Notes under the pieces: generated by a model
The model's input: the letters and a program-made list of their open reading frames with translations, nothing else
What the model was told of the DNA's origin: nothing
Database searches by the model: none
Part shown: in pieces, positions 38,201 through 48,400 of the stretch
Layout of the letters: every line of letters begins with the position of its first letter
Numbering within the stretch: the first letter of the stretch is position 1
Source of the DNA: Camillea tinctor
Taxonomy: Eukaryota > Ascomycota > Sordariomycetes > Xylariales > Xylariaceae
Reading direction: 5' to 3'
Length of the DNA: 64,000 nt
Assembly (NCBI GenBank): GCA_022578605.1
Contig: MU394071.1
Location: 372,001 to 436,000, forward strand
Translations under genes and position numbers: made by a program

Positions 38201-38244
38201 CTGTTGTCCTTGCTACCTCCGTTCTGCTCCGTTGGATCCGCCAT
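35206..38244 (-). CDS. FIG4: SAC-domain polyphosphoinositide phosphatase, FIG4 type
   Basis: A single exon of 1012 aa starting MADPTEQNGGSKDNSQPPQ. Residues 1-110 are disordered. The SAC domain follows (FTLYETASRYYIVGSDATEK, WGLLGFIKFTGPYYMLLIT, then SRRSRHFAGARFLKRGAND-like residues). The catalytic motif RTNCIDCLDRTN places the CX5R cysteine at residue 554 and the arginine at 560. Downstream are FTHMYHDHGDTIAVQYGGSQ and the Fig4-type continuation (LWDLSTDYYLHH). Fig4 dephosphorylates PtdIns(3,5)P2 on the vacuole and works with Fab1 and Vac14. The C-terminal 250 residues are charged and low in complexity but include DYSEYQEYL. The SAC1 transmembrane tail is absent, which supports FIG4 over SAC1. 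The 3' end lies 201 bp from the convergent Tti2-like gene. Confidence 0.93.
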   Translation of the reverse strand: MADPTEQNGGSKDNSQPPQVQAPTQSAQTAGNEAVRGNEAHASTPKPEEPAFPLLQNNASAETLSQNVQAQKGTEDDNEEEPAVARPFVRTSSPDSSPREGTPHVDERSTVRFAYKMHKFTLYETASRYYIVGSDATEKRYRILKVDRNTHDSDLNITDDKTIYSQKEMNSLLDTIDDGNKGTGGIRERCTTWGLLGFIKFTGPYYMLLITKKSTVAMIGGHYTYQIDGTDLIPLTPSKYRPDSRNAEESRFLAILNNLDLTRSFYYSYSYDITRTLQHNIIRERMALMEGMPGVTYSDVNSMFVWNSHLLQPMAEAVQDPFDWCRPIIHGYIDQAAVDVYGRTAYITIIARRSRHFAGARFLKRGANDLGYVANDVETEQIVSESLTTSFHSPGPKLFASPQYTSYVQHRGSIPLHWTQDNTGVTPKPPIELNLVDPFYTAAALHFDNLFERYGSPIYVLNLVKARERTPRESKLLHEYTNAIEYLNQFLPQEHQIVYKPWDMGRAAKSRDQDVIGTLESIAESVVTATEFFQNGDGEITPTRVQNGVARTNCIDCLDRTNAAQFVIGKRALGHQLHALGILEDTIIEYDTDAVNLFTHMYHDHGDTIAVQYGGSQLVNTMETYRKINQWTSHSRDMIESFKRYYNNSFLDSQRQEAYNLFLGNYIFAQGQPMLWDLSTDYYLHHADPRGWAQKAKHDYIRWFTPAYLEKRTLPVYVPPKGDLTAKPVSFFDDYWLEYYRPSTLSSFLKMFPYKMNSTIKYIPFRSTQEGKYDLSPFRVRTEGDQQTQERKKPSTKKEVIIVDPQDSVKSLDHDSSSFTTETPATTAATTEKANSIRGISIQRWLQPMPPDRGPTIPHSIMKEPPLGSKPADAPKSKQTPQDKTKAAQWTFKQVVHDSLNPSVNVQEADDYTRYISHPQNLPLVVSSEAPTDVDYSEYQEYLTGVGGVGVGWQLHSTDNDDNEDDEAAYYDLMRVGDNPLTVMEDDLAKKRYRIYKKWLKGKSLFKQQPVD

Positions 38245-41200
38245 TTCTCAAGCCGTATCGCCGCGCGGCTCCGTGGTGATTCATAATTCGCAAAGGCCGC
38301 TTAGAATATACTCTCACCGTCGAGGTTAGCGGGTGAGGGTAAGCATGTTGTAGTAGAAGAGGTTAAGGAAGAAGCCCCACGATGTCATAATCTAGAGTTT
38401 AATGCGCCCCGCCAAGCTGCACTAAGGGAGCTTGGGCCTTAAGCAAGGGCCTCTTTAGCTTAATAATTTAGTGGATGCTATTACACCACCCCGGCGCTGT
38501 GTGTATCTGCAACCTTATAGCGAAACTATGCATGTCCACATAGTAGGCTAGGCGATTAAACAGTCTGGTGCTATAAGTGATGGTTACACTTGGGTGATTT
38601 AGGTTCATTGCTGTATATTGCTAGAATGTATTGTTTCATTCGTCCTTTCCAATATATGGATTCTTCTTTTTAGGTTAGTACGTCATATTACAAATTCCCT
38701 ATCTATCCATCATTACCTAAGTGGTCTTTATGACCTCAGTAATGCCATTGCAGACCTATGGATGTCCATCCCTTGTTCATCCATTCTCTTACTCCTTACC
38801 ACTCAACCTCCCCCCCCCCCCCCTTCCTCCCCTTTTACTAGTAGGCCACACCACATATATTCTACCCCCTCAAGTGTGATTTTAAGGTCCTCAGTCCTAA
38901 TAAGCTCAGTTCATATCTATATCTTACCAATATCATTTTCTTTTCATCCCTCAGTATATCGAACCTTAGTTTGTATATTTGAACGTCCAAAACTCAAGTC
39001 TCAGCTCTTTCTTGCTGAGGACCACCACTCTGGATGGCTCGGAAACGTGCTCCGAGAATGTAAGCAGTAATACTTGGTAGTATTGTATTACTGTATATCG
39101 ACTTCTCTATCTATCCGGCTCTTCTAGTCATCTAACTTATCGCGGTCTCCTGAGATTAAGATGACAATGTCGTGAATTCGTTGTCTCATTGAGAGGAAAT
39201 CGCATTATTTCTCGCTGTTGCCGTCACGGTGATTCTAGAACCAAAAGCTTGGACCCGTGATACAGGAACTTTTGGTAAGTTATCGATTCTTCTTACAAAA
39301 TACAGGATTCTCAACACCACGCGGGTACCAGCTGCTTAACCATGAGGATTATTAGCCTGGACAGAAAACCAACGAATGACAAGGTATAACTCTGAGCATT
39401 TAGGGGCCAGCCGTGCAAAATGTGTCATATCACGTTATTTCTATCATAATCATACTTCAAAGACAGCACACAATGAGTTACCTTGACTGCCAACTCAGCA
39501 ATCCCTAATTCGTACTCTCAGAATCATTGTCCCTTGGACCACTACCACAAGGGTATAAGCTTGATCCTAGGACTAACTGCTTCCGAGCTTTCTTGGTCAG
39601 ATAATCTCTCGTCCCGGTGCTGTTCACAACAGGAAGCAACCGCGTACCCCGTCATGATTACCTTCCTGTTGGGTGTACAACTACTCGGCAATCCACATGA
39701 CGATGAACAATTAGAGTTCCTTTATAAGTTGCAGCCTATCACCTACAAAGTATTTCCTGACCGGGACTAACAAATCTAGATCTCTGATATGTGTAACGTG
39801 TTCCTCCCCCTCCCCGGAGGAAGCTCCGGCTCGACATAAACCCTCCATGACTCGGGAATTTTAACCGGCCAGGACTGGTGAAACCTTCTGGTGTAGTTGT
39901 AATACCCAGATAGACGTGGACTGCCGGATGTGCGACGTAATACTCAATCTATGAAGTTCACGTCTTAATATGACATTGTGCCAACGTCTAACAGTCATTT
40001 CCCGTGGGGGTTCATAGAAAGAGCCGGAGAAGGAAAGCTGATGAGGATCCGCAAGGAATGTGGTGTATAGTATTCTATGGTTTGTATTTTCATCTTCGGA
40101 AGTTCTCATTTCCAGAAAAAAGCCAACAACATCTTTTCGGTACTTACTCAGTGATATCTGCTAACTTCCTGTCGGTAATAGTTTAGCTCGGCTATATAAG
40201 CGCGTGAAACTTGGGAGGTACATATTGTTTTCTAACTCCTACAAGAATTCAGGGTAAGTTTTTTATATGTACCAACTAATGTTGTTCAACTGTATCTCTA
40301 CAGACGATGGACCCCAACTACTCAGTTCCAATGTGTGAACCCTGATCTCTATAGCAGCAACCATCTCTGTATGGTCCTAACTCGGCTTATCATGCCATCT
40401 TCCTGGGAAGCTACAGTTTCTCGGGACGCCCATATCCGTCTACGCGTTGGCAAATATCAGGCAGATTACCTACCTAGGTAGGCGATGTTCATCTAGCTAG
40501 CCCGAAACCATGAAATTTTCAACCGGGCAAATTCGTTGTCATTGGCTACCCCTGAAGATTAGCAAGAATACGCGGGCTAAGCATATTTCTTAATATTTAC
40601 TTTGTTACCGAAGAGCCCCATGCTGACAAACGATCCCGTGGTCGGAAGTATGCTAGTTTAACAACCCCTTTTCTATGACAAAGAAGCGAGGAAGGGCTCT
40701 GTATCCTCAAACCAAACCGCAAGGTTACATCCTATCTACTGTACGTATCCTAGTGCGTTTCTATCTTTTCCCAACATGCCTGCTCTTTTTATGCTTGTTC
40801 TCTTTTTTTCTTCTCACGCATGCCGCTACGCTGACAGATCAAATAGGTTTTTCTTTCAGAGCCCGAAGATTGCATATGATGCTAGGACGTAAGTTATGTG
40901 GTCGAGGCTGAAAAAATGCGCAGTAGTTCTCCCGCTCTAACCGCCGATGCGTGTTCCCCCCTGCTACCCTCCACTGATGAACCGATAGGTTCGCTAATAG
41001 GGCACAAGGAAAACGCCATCTGCAATGCGCGCAGAGCCGTTTCGGATCGAAACAGCCATCCTTGCCGAACACAAATGGCATTCTCATGTATCTCACTTTA
41101 CGCATGTACGCGATGCGGAAATCCTATGGTAGCCGGACAACAACTCAGTCCACTCAACTTGAATCATTGTGAATCATAGGAAATGAGTATAGTGCTGTGG

Positions 41201-42216
41201 CCCCCGCGTGGATTATATTGTTCTTGTATGCTAGATTCCGGATTTTCAGGGCCCTTCAATCCCATTTTCCCTCGTCTAATGAGTTTCATCTCGTTCTCCA
41301 AGGGTTGACCATGAATTAATACCGCGTCGAGCGCGGGGAAGGACGATATCGATCGCAAACATAATCCCATGATCAAGGGCCGATATACTGAGATAGGTGC
41401 TGCCCAGGCTGGTGTCGTGGAACATTACAATAACTCTTGACCGCTTCTTGCGATTTCCTCTTCGTGATTCGTCACATTAGGTGCTAGTCGTTTCTCAATC
41501 CGTGGGGGGAGGGATATGGTCAAAGGGGGGGTGGAAGGCAGAATACTCGGACCAGACCCGGAGAGGCCGCTTTCTGTTTTATCGATATCATAATTACAGT
41601 CCCTCCTATACCTCTTCCGTATTTTCTAATCTGGGGAAGAACGCCGGCTTATGCTGTGTGACGTAAGCTCCCTTAAAGAACCGACTTGATAAAGCCCTGA
41701 TTCTAGAGCAAATGCGAGATTGGGGAGACGATTAGGCGGTCTGTCTCTATATGCAAGGCCGGAAAGAGTAGCGTGATTAAACCCATATGCCGCAGGATGC
41801 AAGGAAGGTGATGTAGCCTCAGAAGCGGGAACCTACCGCAGAGCAGCGGTAGTAGATGATTCACACTTGCGGCTCTTTCGGTCGTCAGAAGTCTGGGGTG
41901 CTTTGGGCTAGTAGCAATACAACATGACGTTCGGCAGTGCTGGAGAAGGAGGGAGCCACGCACTCACAGGATCGAGGTGCAGTCGACCATAAATAGCCCC
42001 CCAAAACCCCCAAGCAGGCAGTTCATTCGCTGTGGTCGGACAACGAACTCTCGCCGTGGGCAGAGTAAGCAACGAGACTCGACACTATCATTTTCATCCA
42101 ATGCCTCTGCATCTATACTGCCGGGCTTAACACCTGGCTGACTGATTTGGATCTGCCTCTACCACTGAACCCCACCTGTAAGATTGCGGAATCCGAATAC
42201 AACTTTTTCAGGCACC
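38245..42216. other. Four-kilobase region without a supported gene
   Basis: I looked for spliced genes here and found none I can defend. Frames at 38618-39070, 39483-39770, 40675-40911 and 40898-41179 (plus) and 41703-41963 (minus) have low-complexity or inconsistent composition. A C-run lies at 38811-38823, and a TACCTACCTAGGTAGG palindrome at 40468-40483. The region may hold non-coding RNA or decayed sequence. Confidence 0.4.
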
Positions 42217-42853
42217 ATGGGAGGTAAAAAGGTAAGTTCTCTATCACTGTACCTACCCAGCTGACACCACCCACTCCCCCTTTACCCCTTTTCAATTTAT
42301 CTTAACCTTAACCCCCACACCATAGCCCTTACCCGAATCCCCATTTTTAATGCGTACATATTATATATAGGAAAGTAAGAAGTCGTCGAAAAGAACCTCT
42401 AAAAAGGACAAGCATCCTAGCCGGGCAGCAAGTGGTAGCGCACAGAGCCACTATCACCACCACCACAATCACCACCACAACAATACCAACGACGGGAGTG
42501 GAGGTGTTCTCTTGCAGCGGCCATGGGCCACCCATGGGCAAGACGTAGTCGATCAGCTCCAGCATCCGTCACAAGACTGGGGATGGAATTCGGCGACAGC
42601 AGCAGGAGCGGGATACAGCAACGGCGGCGGGGATGTGGCCATGTCGGGGTATATGCAGCAGTCGCTGACCGACGAGCCGTACCAGGCCATACATTCGGTG
42701 CAGACTTGGGCTACGGATCAATTCTCCTCCTCGTCCGCCTTCACCTCGTCATCGTCGCATAGGCACAATGATTATGGCCATGACGAGACGGCGGCGGAGC
42801 AGCAGAGCGAGACGGGCGCGACGTGCGGGTCGAGAGAAAATAGAGAGAAGTAG
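42217..42853 (+). CDS. Uncharacterised His/Ser-rich protein, 165 aa, with possible N-myristoylation start
   Basis: Exon 1 (42217-42231) encodes only MGGKK. A 139-nt intron (GTAAGT donor, TATATAG acceptor) leads to exon 2 (42371-42853), which continues ESKKSSKRTSKKDKHPSRAA, a histidine cluster (HYHHHHNHHHNN), and a glycine/serine-rich remainder ending CGSRENREK-stop. The frame is open from the acceptor to the stop. Gly2 followed by a basic run (MGGKKESKK) would fit N-myristoylation plus a polybasic membrane anchor; this is inference. The His cluster could bind metal. No known family is recognised. The short repeat-like codons (CAC/CAT, GGC, AGC) make some chance of a spurious frame. Confidence 0.5.
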
Positions 42854-43357
42854 ATTGGACAAAATGAAGAAGTCAGTTTAGATGGAATTACGGGCGGTAG
42901 AAAGGGCATAAGGGGGATTAGAATGCATAACAGACTACAGGGGAAAAGGGGGGAAAGGGGGGGGGGGGGGGGGTAAATTCCAACAAAACGCACCCACCCC
43001 AACCCAATAACAAACCACACCCCCCACGCCAGGGCCCGCCCCGGGATGGGGACAGACCNNNNNNNNNNCGCCCCCCCCTCCCCCCCCCCGCCCGCCGCCG
43101 CCCCGCCCGGGGGGCGGCCGGGGGGGGGGGCGGGGGGGCATGGGTTATTTGGGGATTAATCACTATTCAGACTTTGGTATCAGAAGTTTCTGGATAAGCA
43201 CATGTTAGGTAATTTAAAGGCATACTCGGAAAAAAAGAATGAGGACTAGAGGTGAATTTGTGTTTATTAAGAGAAACCGAGAGAAAAAAAATAAAGGACG
43301 ACGCCATCAAAACCCAATGAACCCGTCTCTTCATTAGCATCACCCCTACCACCACCA
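42854..43357. other. Probable assembly artefact: N gap with degraded copy of the EMC4 exon-intron junction
   Basis: A G-run (42957-42974) is followed by TAAATTCCAAC and then sequence that loosely tracks the EMC4 exon 2/intron 2 junction at 43503-43590 (G-run, TAAATTCCAACA, then CCAGGGCC). After that come the N gap (43059-43068) and a G/C-only block (43069-43140). The copy is full of substitutions that simplify it to C and A. It appears to be poor read sequence joined through a shared homopolymer. The rest, to 43357, is 3' flank of EMC4. Confidence 0.72.
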
Positions 43358-44101
43358 TCACAGCGCCGTGACCGCATGCTCCAACGGATCCCTCTGCGCC
43401 TCCCAAGCAAGCCAATCCGACCTCGTGGTCCTGTACAAACTCGTCAGTACCGGAACTCTCTCAAAACCACACCTCGAATCATCCACATAAAAAAAAAAAA
43501 AAGGGGGGGGGGGGGGGGTAAATTCCAACATACGGCAGCAACCCCATCGCATTCACCTTCCACACGCCGACCGCCAGGGCCAGCAGCTGCATGGCGACGT
43601 ACGCGAGCTTGACCTGGAGCATGCGGGACCTGTTCGTGTCGCTCTCGAAGCGGTCGAGCGCGGTGCCCGTCGCGAGCAGCCCCAGGACCGGGTTCTTGAA
43701 CGCCATGTACACCATCATGATGCTGAAGATCTGCAGCGAGTTCCCCGACATGTACATCATGATCGCGGTCATCGGCAGGCTCTTCACCGGCGCCGTGGCC
43801 ACCTCCCACGCCTTCTTCAGCTTCAGCTCGTCCATCTCTTCCGGCGTCGGCGGTTTGCGCGGGGCGGACTTGGGGGCGGTGTCTTTGGAGGGGTGTTTCT
43901 GCGGAGAGAGAGGGTGCAGGGTTAGTGAGGGTTGGCGAGCGTGAATGCGGTTTTGTTCTGCTGAGAATGTACCTTGGATGGTCCGGTCGAGGGCGAGGGG
44001 TACCCCGGGGGGTCCGGTATGCTCCCGTTCTTCGCTTTGGACGCGGGCGGGTGTTGGAGATCGGCGACCCATTTCGGGAGGTCGGCAGTGTTGGACGCCA
44101 T
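43358..44101 (-). CDS. EMC4: ER membrane protein complex subunit 4
   Basis: Three exons: 44101-43973, 43898-43534 and 43430-43358, totalling 188 aa. The start MASNTADLPKWVADLQHPPA is followed by a Pro-rich linker. The conserved core is LKLKKAWEVATAPVKSLPMT, MMYMSGNSLQIFSIMMVYMA, FKNPVLGLLATGTALDRFES and LAYVAMQLLALAVGVWKVN. The last exon adds TTRSDWLAWEAQRDPLEHAV. EMC4 is a membrane subunit of the EMC insertase for tail-anchored and multi-pass proteins in the ER. Two hydrophobic segments are visible (around SLQIFSIMMVYM and QLLALAVGVW). Intron 2 starts GTATGTTGGAATTTACC and then has a run of C and of T on the coding strand, which is where the assembly trouble described nearby arises. Confidence 0.93.
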
Positions 44102-44683
44102 TGTTTTCTTTTTCTGTCTTTTTCCCCTTTTTTATTAGCTATTATTTAAAAAATATTATTTGTATTTTTTTTCTCGTCTGTTCAGAGTATAGTCCGTTTG
44201 CGCAAATTCGTAGTCGCAGTGGTGATGGTGGTAGTGACTATAAGGTGGAAGCTAAGGATGTGGAAGCTAAGTAGGTAAAGGTGTGGAAGTTGAAGGTGTC
44301 AGGTTTAAAATCCACTTGAGCTTTCGGCGGGTCGAGGATTGGTTCGCTGCTGACCCACAAGGGAAGATCCACATCCATGAGGATGGAGCCGCTCTTGGGA
44401 AATGTTAATGGGAGGGACCGTGCTCCTTTATCTCCAAAATAGAGTTATCCATACCCACGCACCCCGCTAAGTGCCACATCCCCGATATATAAGCCACGCC
44501 CTATTTTTAAGCCTGAGCCTCAGCTGTATTCCGTAAACTCAACGTCTTACACGTCTGCAACCGAACACTTATAAACATCATTGTCAACTACCAGTTAATA
44601 ATAATTTTCATTTATCATTATTATATTGCCCTTCGATAACATCTTATCCTCTACAATCGTATAAAACAAAATTCCCTTAAGAT
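44102..44683. other. EMC4 upstream region and AT-rich flank of an inverted repeat
   Basis: No gene is seen. The first 60 bases are a T-rich leader of EMC4. GGAAGCTAAGGATG/GGAAGCTAAGTAGG near 44249-44275 is a short imperfect tandem repeat. Base composition falls to strongly AT-rich from about 44560 onward. Confidence 0.5.
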
Positions 44684-45278
44684 ATACACTCGTTTCGAAA
44701 CAATAAGTCGCTCCCCACATTTTCTTTTATTTACACACACACACTTTTTAAATCAACTTCACTTTTGCTCATCTTTTAATAAAAGCATTAATAACGTAAG
44801 AATAATACATTTATACATAATAAACTAGATATTAAAATAAAGCTCTCTTTATTGCGAATTTAATGATGTAACTATTTTTAAACTAGCTTAAAAATTGATT
44901 GAGATATATATACTTTAATTCAATTTTTTTTTGCCAACTTTACATTGCCAACCCCGCTAACCCCGCCAACATCGCCATTGTCACTTACATTGCCAACATC
45001 ACTTCCATCGCTAACATTTGCTAATATTGCTAATAATCGCTTATATTTCAATCAATTTTTAAGCTAGTTAAAAGAAAATGACATTATTAGATTCGTAACT
45101 AAAAGAGCTTTGCTTGAATATATGGATTATTACGTACAGATGTATTGTTGTTAAGTTATTATTAAAAATAATGAAAATCAATCAAAATGAAGTTGATTCA
45201 AAAAGTGTGTGTGTGTACCTAGGTAGGTAAGTAAAAACAAAATGTGGGGGGCGACTTATTGTTGCGAAACGAGTGTAT
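44684..45278. mobile_element. MITE-like element: long imperfect inverted repeat
   Basis: The left arm (44684-44908) and the reverse complement of the right arm (45043-45278) align along their full length. Shared blocks include CACTCGTTTCG, CAATAAGTCGC, CCCCACATTTT, AATCAACTTCA, AAAGCTCT and AACTAGCTTAAAAATTGATT. The arms are about 225 and 236 nt and the loop about 134 nt. Differences are largely C/T and G/A transitions, as expected of RIP-like mutation. The element is bounded by TA on both sides (GATA-CACTCG and CGAGTG-TATT), which would fit a TA target duplication of a Tc1/mariner-type element. No transposase is present. The loop holds a degenerate CATTGCCAAC/CCCGCTAAC minisatellite. The element lies 186 bp downstream of the Clr5-ankyrin stop. 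Confidence 0.75.
44938..45037. repeat. Degenerate 9-12 nt minisatellite in the loop of the inverted repeat
   Basis: Units such as CATTGCCAAC, CCCGCTAAC, CCCGCCAAC, CATCGCCATTG, CATCGCTAAC and TATTGCTAAT follow one another. Only the T/C content varies much between units. Confidence 0.65.
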
Positions 45279-45463
45279 TATGACTAGGTAAATGAAAACC
45301 GATATAGAATACCTAATCAAGATGAAAACAGATACCCCTCGATGACTTGAAACTCACAAGACTACCAGAATACAAGAACAATTCGCAAGAAATTGAAAAC
45401 GATTGTCCCAATCATCAGCCCCTCTTCCCCTTCTCTCTTGTGACTAGAACTTGACTCTGAAAT

Positions 45464-48400
45464 CTAGAAAAGATATGATTTTAGTAAGTTCCGAGTCGCA
45501 AGATGTCCATTCTCTGTCGCCCTCAACATAGCACGCTCCCATTGCCCCTGTCCCCCCTCCTCCGAGATATCCGCGCCGGCGTTCTTGAGCAGCTGGACCA
45601 TATCAATCCGGCCGTGCTCCGCTGCACCCTCCAATGCCGTTCTGCCCCCAAACTCCGCTGGCCGGGCGTTGACATCCGCTCCTTTCTCCAGCAGATAGTG
45701 AGCAATGCCGAGATAGCCACCAATAGCGGCGAACTGGAGGGGTGTTGCCCCGTACACCTCAGCAGGTGATGCATTGACATCTGCTCCGTATTCGATAAGA
45801 AGTTCGGCGACATCTTTTTGGCCATCTCGACAGGCAATCTGCAATGCTGTATGTGGACAGCGTAATGTAATTCCATCTGGGTTAGCTCCACGTTTTAAGA
45901 GCGTCTGCACCATTTCAAGGAGGTGCCTTTTTGTGGCTTCTTGGATAGCGGTTCCTATTCTTCCATAGCACATATTGCTCAGATCAGTATCCCACACATT
46001 GATCATGCCATCCTTTGTATCCTTATATAGGTTTTGCCCCCATGGCGACACCGCATTTGGTTCGCTGCCTGCGTCCAAGAGGACAGAAACAATTTCTTCA
46101 CTTCCATTTCGTGCTGCCCGCTGTATGGGGGAAAATAGAATTCCCTCCTCCAGTTCCATATCCACGGAAGCACCGTATTCAAGCAAAGTCCGCAGAAATT
46201 GCAGGTCCCCAGCGTCTACTGCAACCTCTAGCGCGGTCTCACGCAAAATGACATGGTCCTTGGAAAATTGTCGTACGACGGAATTCAGGTTAGCACCGCC
46301 TTCTAGCATCAGACAAAGAATGCTTTTTTTTTCCCGCCATTCATAGCTTGTGGCTATGAGACTACACAAAAGCTTTTCGCTGCCGTGAAATTTGTCGACA
46401 TCGACTAAACCACTCTGAACTATAAGTTCAGCATTTTTTGGTAAGTGACTCGAACGCAATATCTCATAGAGACCGAGCAACAAACAATCTCGCGTCTGAT
46501 TCGAATAGTTGTCTGTCAGAAGTTTCATGACACACAACTGTAGTATCTCGTAGTCTTTTGCAATAAATTCCAAAGCTGCTGGGTCATTTACCTCCGCGCC
46601 GTCCTCTATAAGCGATTTGGCCAATGCCCAGTGCCCACCGGACGCTGCAGCCCAAAGGGGCGTTTGGTGCTTCTTTTTTCTTAGATCTGCTGCGTCAATA
46701 GGATTGACAGAAGCTTTAAGGCGTCTAAGCCGATCGACGAGGGCCCAATTCTGCTTTCGTATTGCCATAGTGAGCGGAGGACAACAGTCCAATATCCCAG
46801 AATAACAGCCACTGCTTCTTTCTAAATAACAGCCTATATGGTTGATATCGACGCCTGCTCGAATAACTTCCTCCACTAAATCGTCATCGCCTGTGCCAAT
46901 TGCATGTACCAGTATGATGCTCAAGAATGTCGTGGGGTTTTTTGGATGTCTATTTGGATGTCTAGAAAACATCTTGGCTTCGGGAATTGAACTTGCATAT
47001 ATGAGCTTTCTTAAGAGCGTCAAACTGCATTCTTCAACTAAACTATAAGCATCAGAGATCTCTATTTTGATGGTCCTGGAACCAGCCTCCAGAAGATAAT
47101 TTACCGCTTCTTCAGGTTTGTGAGATTCCCTATCAAATAGCAAGTGTTGAAGAGCTCGAGAACGTAGAGCTCCGCGTAGGACGTTCTCGTCAAAGAGGTA
47201 GCGCCATTGACTGAAATCCCCAAGGTCGAGAGTAGGTTCAAGCACTGGCCAACTACACAAATTGTCGAGATATAATTGATCATCTTGCATACACAAAGCC
47301 TGGACATCCGAGGGTTGTTGTTGGATAATCGCGTGCAGAATTAATATTCTATTTTTCTGCCGCTCTTTTTTTGTCAACGGTGAAGTGGAACCAACCAGAA
47401 CATCATCAGCTCTTGAGGATGCCCAAACCGGAGGTGGAGCGTCCATTTGTAGCAGGGGGCCAAAGAGTTGGAAAACACGGCATTCAAAGGCAAGTTCTAA
47501 GGTGTGTCTTGTCGTCTTGGCGCCCATAGATATCACATAGTCTATAAGTTGCATACTTCCCTGGGGTATGACAACGTCCAATATAGAAAAGCATTCGAAA
47601 TACTCATGAGGGCATTTCTCATGAGTACATGGAAGATGGTCGTTGAGTTCTACCCCAGCATCCAAAAAGTTGCCCAAAATATCCATCATGTCTTCATCAT
47701 CGAGTAAATAGACAGGGTCTTCGTCGCGCATCAGATTTATGAGCTCCTCCGCGTCTCCCCGGGCATGATTCATGTCTCGATTCCGTAAGATGGTACTCAT
47801 TACTTCAAAAGCGAAAAAGCTTTCCCTAAGAGCCGAGTGTAGACCATTAACCCGGAATAAGACATCGGCACCATTCTCTATCAGGTAGTCAACGACCCTC
47901 GCGGCTTGAAATTTTGCAGCCATCGTCAGTGGTGAGTGGGTTTCAGCCAAGAGAGGGTAGAACAAGCTCCCAGGCGAAAAACGCTGTTGTAAATCATCAA
48001 CTTTTGTAGATGTATGCCGACTAATGTTGTCGGAGGAGTTGACTTCAGCATGGGCGCCAATGAGAATCTTCACCAATGGCAATAATTCCGAATCAATGGG
48101 ACGAGATTGATCGGACCAGAATTCAAGGCAACCCCAGCCATATATAGCCAGAGCCAGGATATTTCCTGTCCATCCTGAATCAGGGTGGTTGATTTGGGAT
48201 CCTGCTTTGATGAGGGTCTCTACCAAGGGGATGTTACCCATTACGGATGCGAACTGCAGTGGTGTAAGCAATAAAGGATCTCCTCGAACTCTGCATGTCG
48301 ATGCGTTTGGGTTGGCTCCTCCCTTGAGCAACTCTTTCACCATCTGGAGGTTCTGGTCCTCGACAGCAAGCCTGAATAGATTTTCGAGGAGCGCATCTGC

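Noticed and set aside
38618..39070. 150-codon plus-strand frame
   Set aside because: Composition is Ser/Leu/Ile/Pro-rich, includes a C-homopolymer and shows no conserved pattern; probably chance in pyrimidine-rich DNA.
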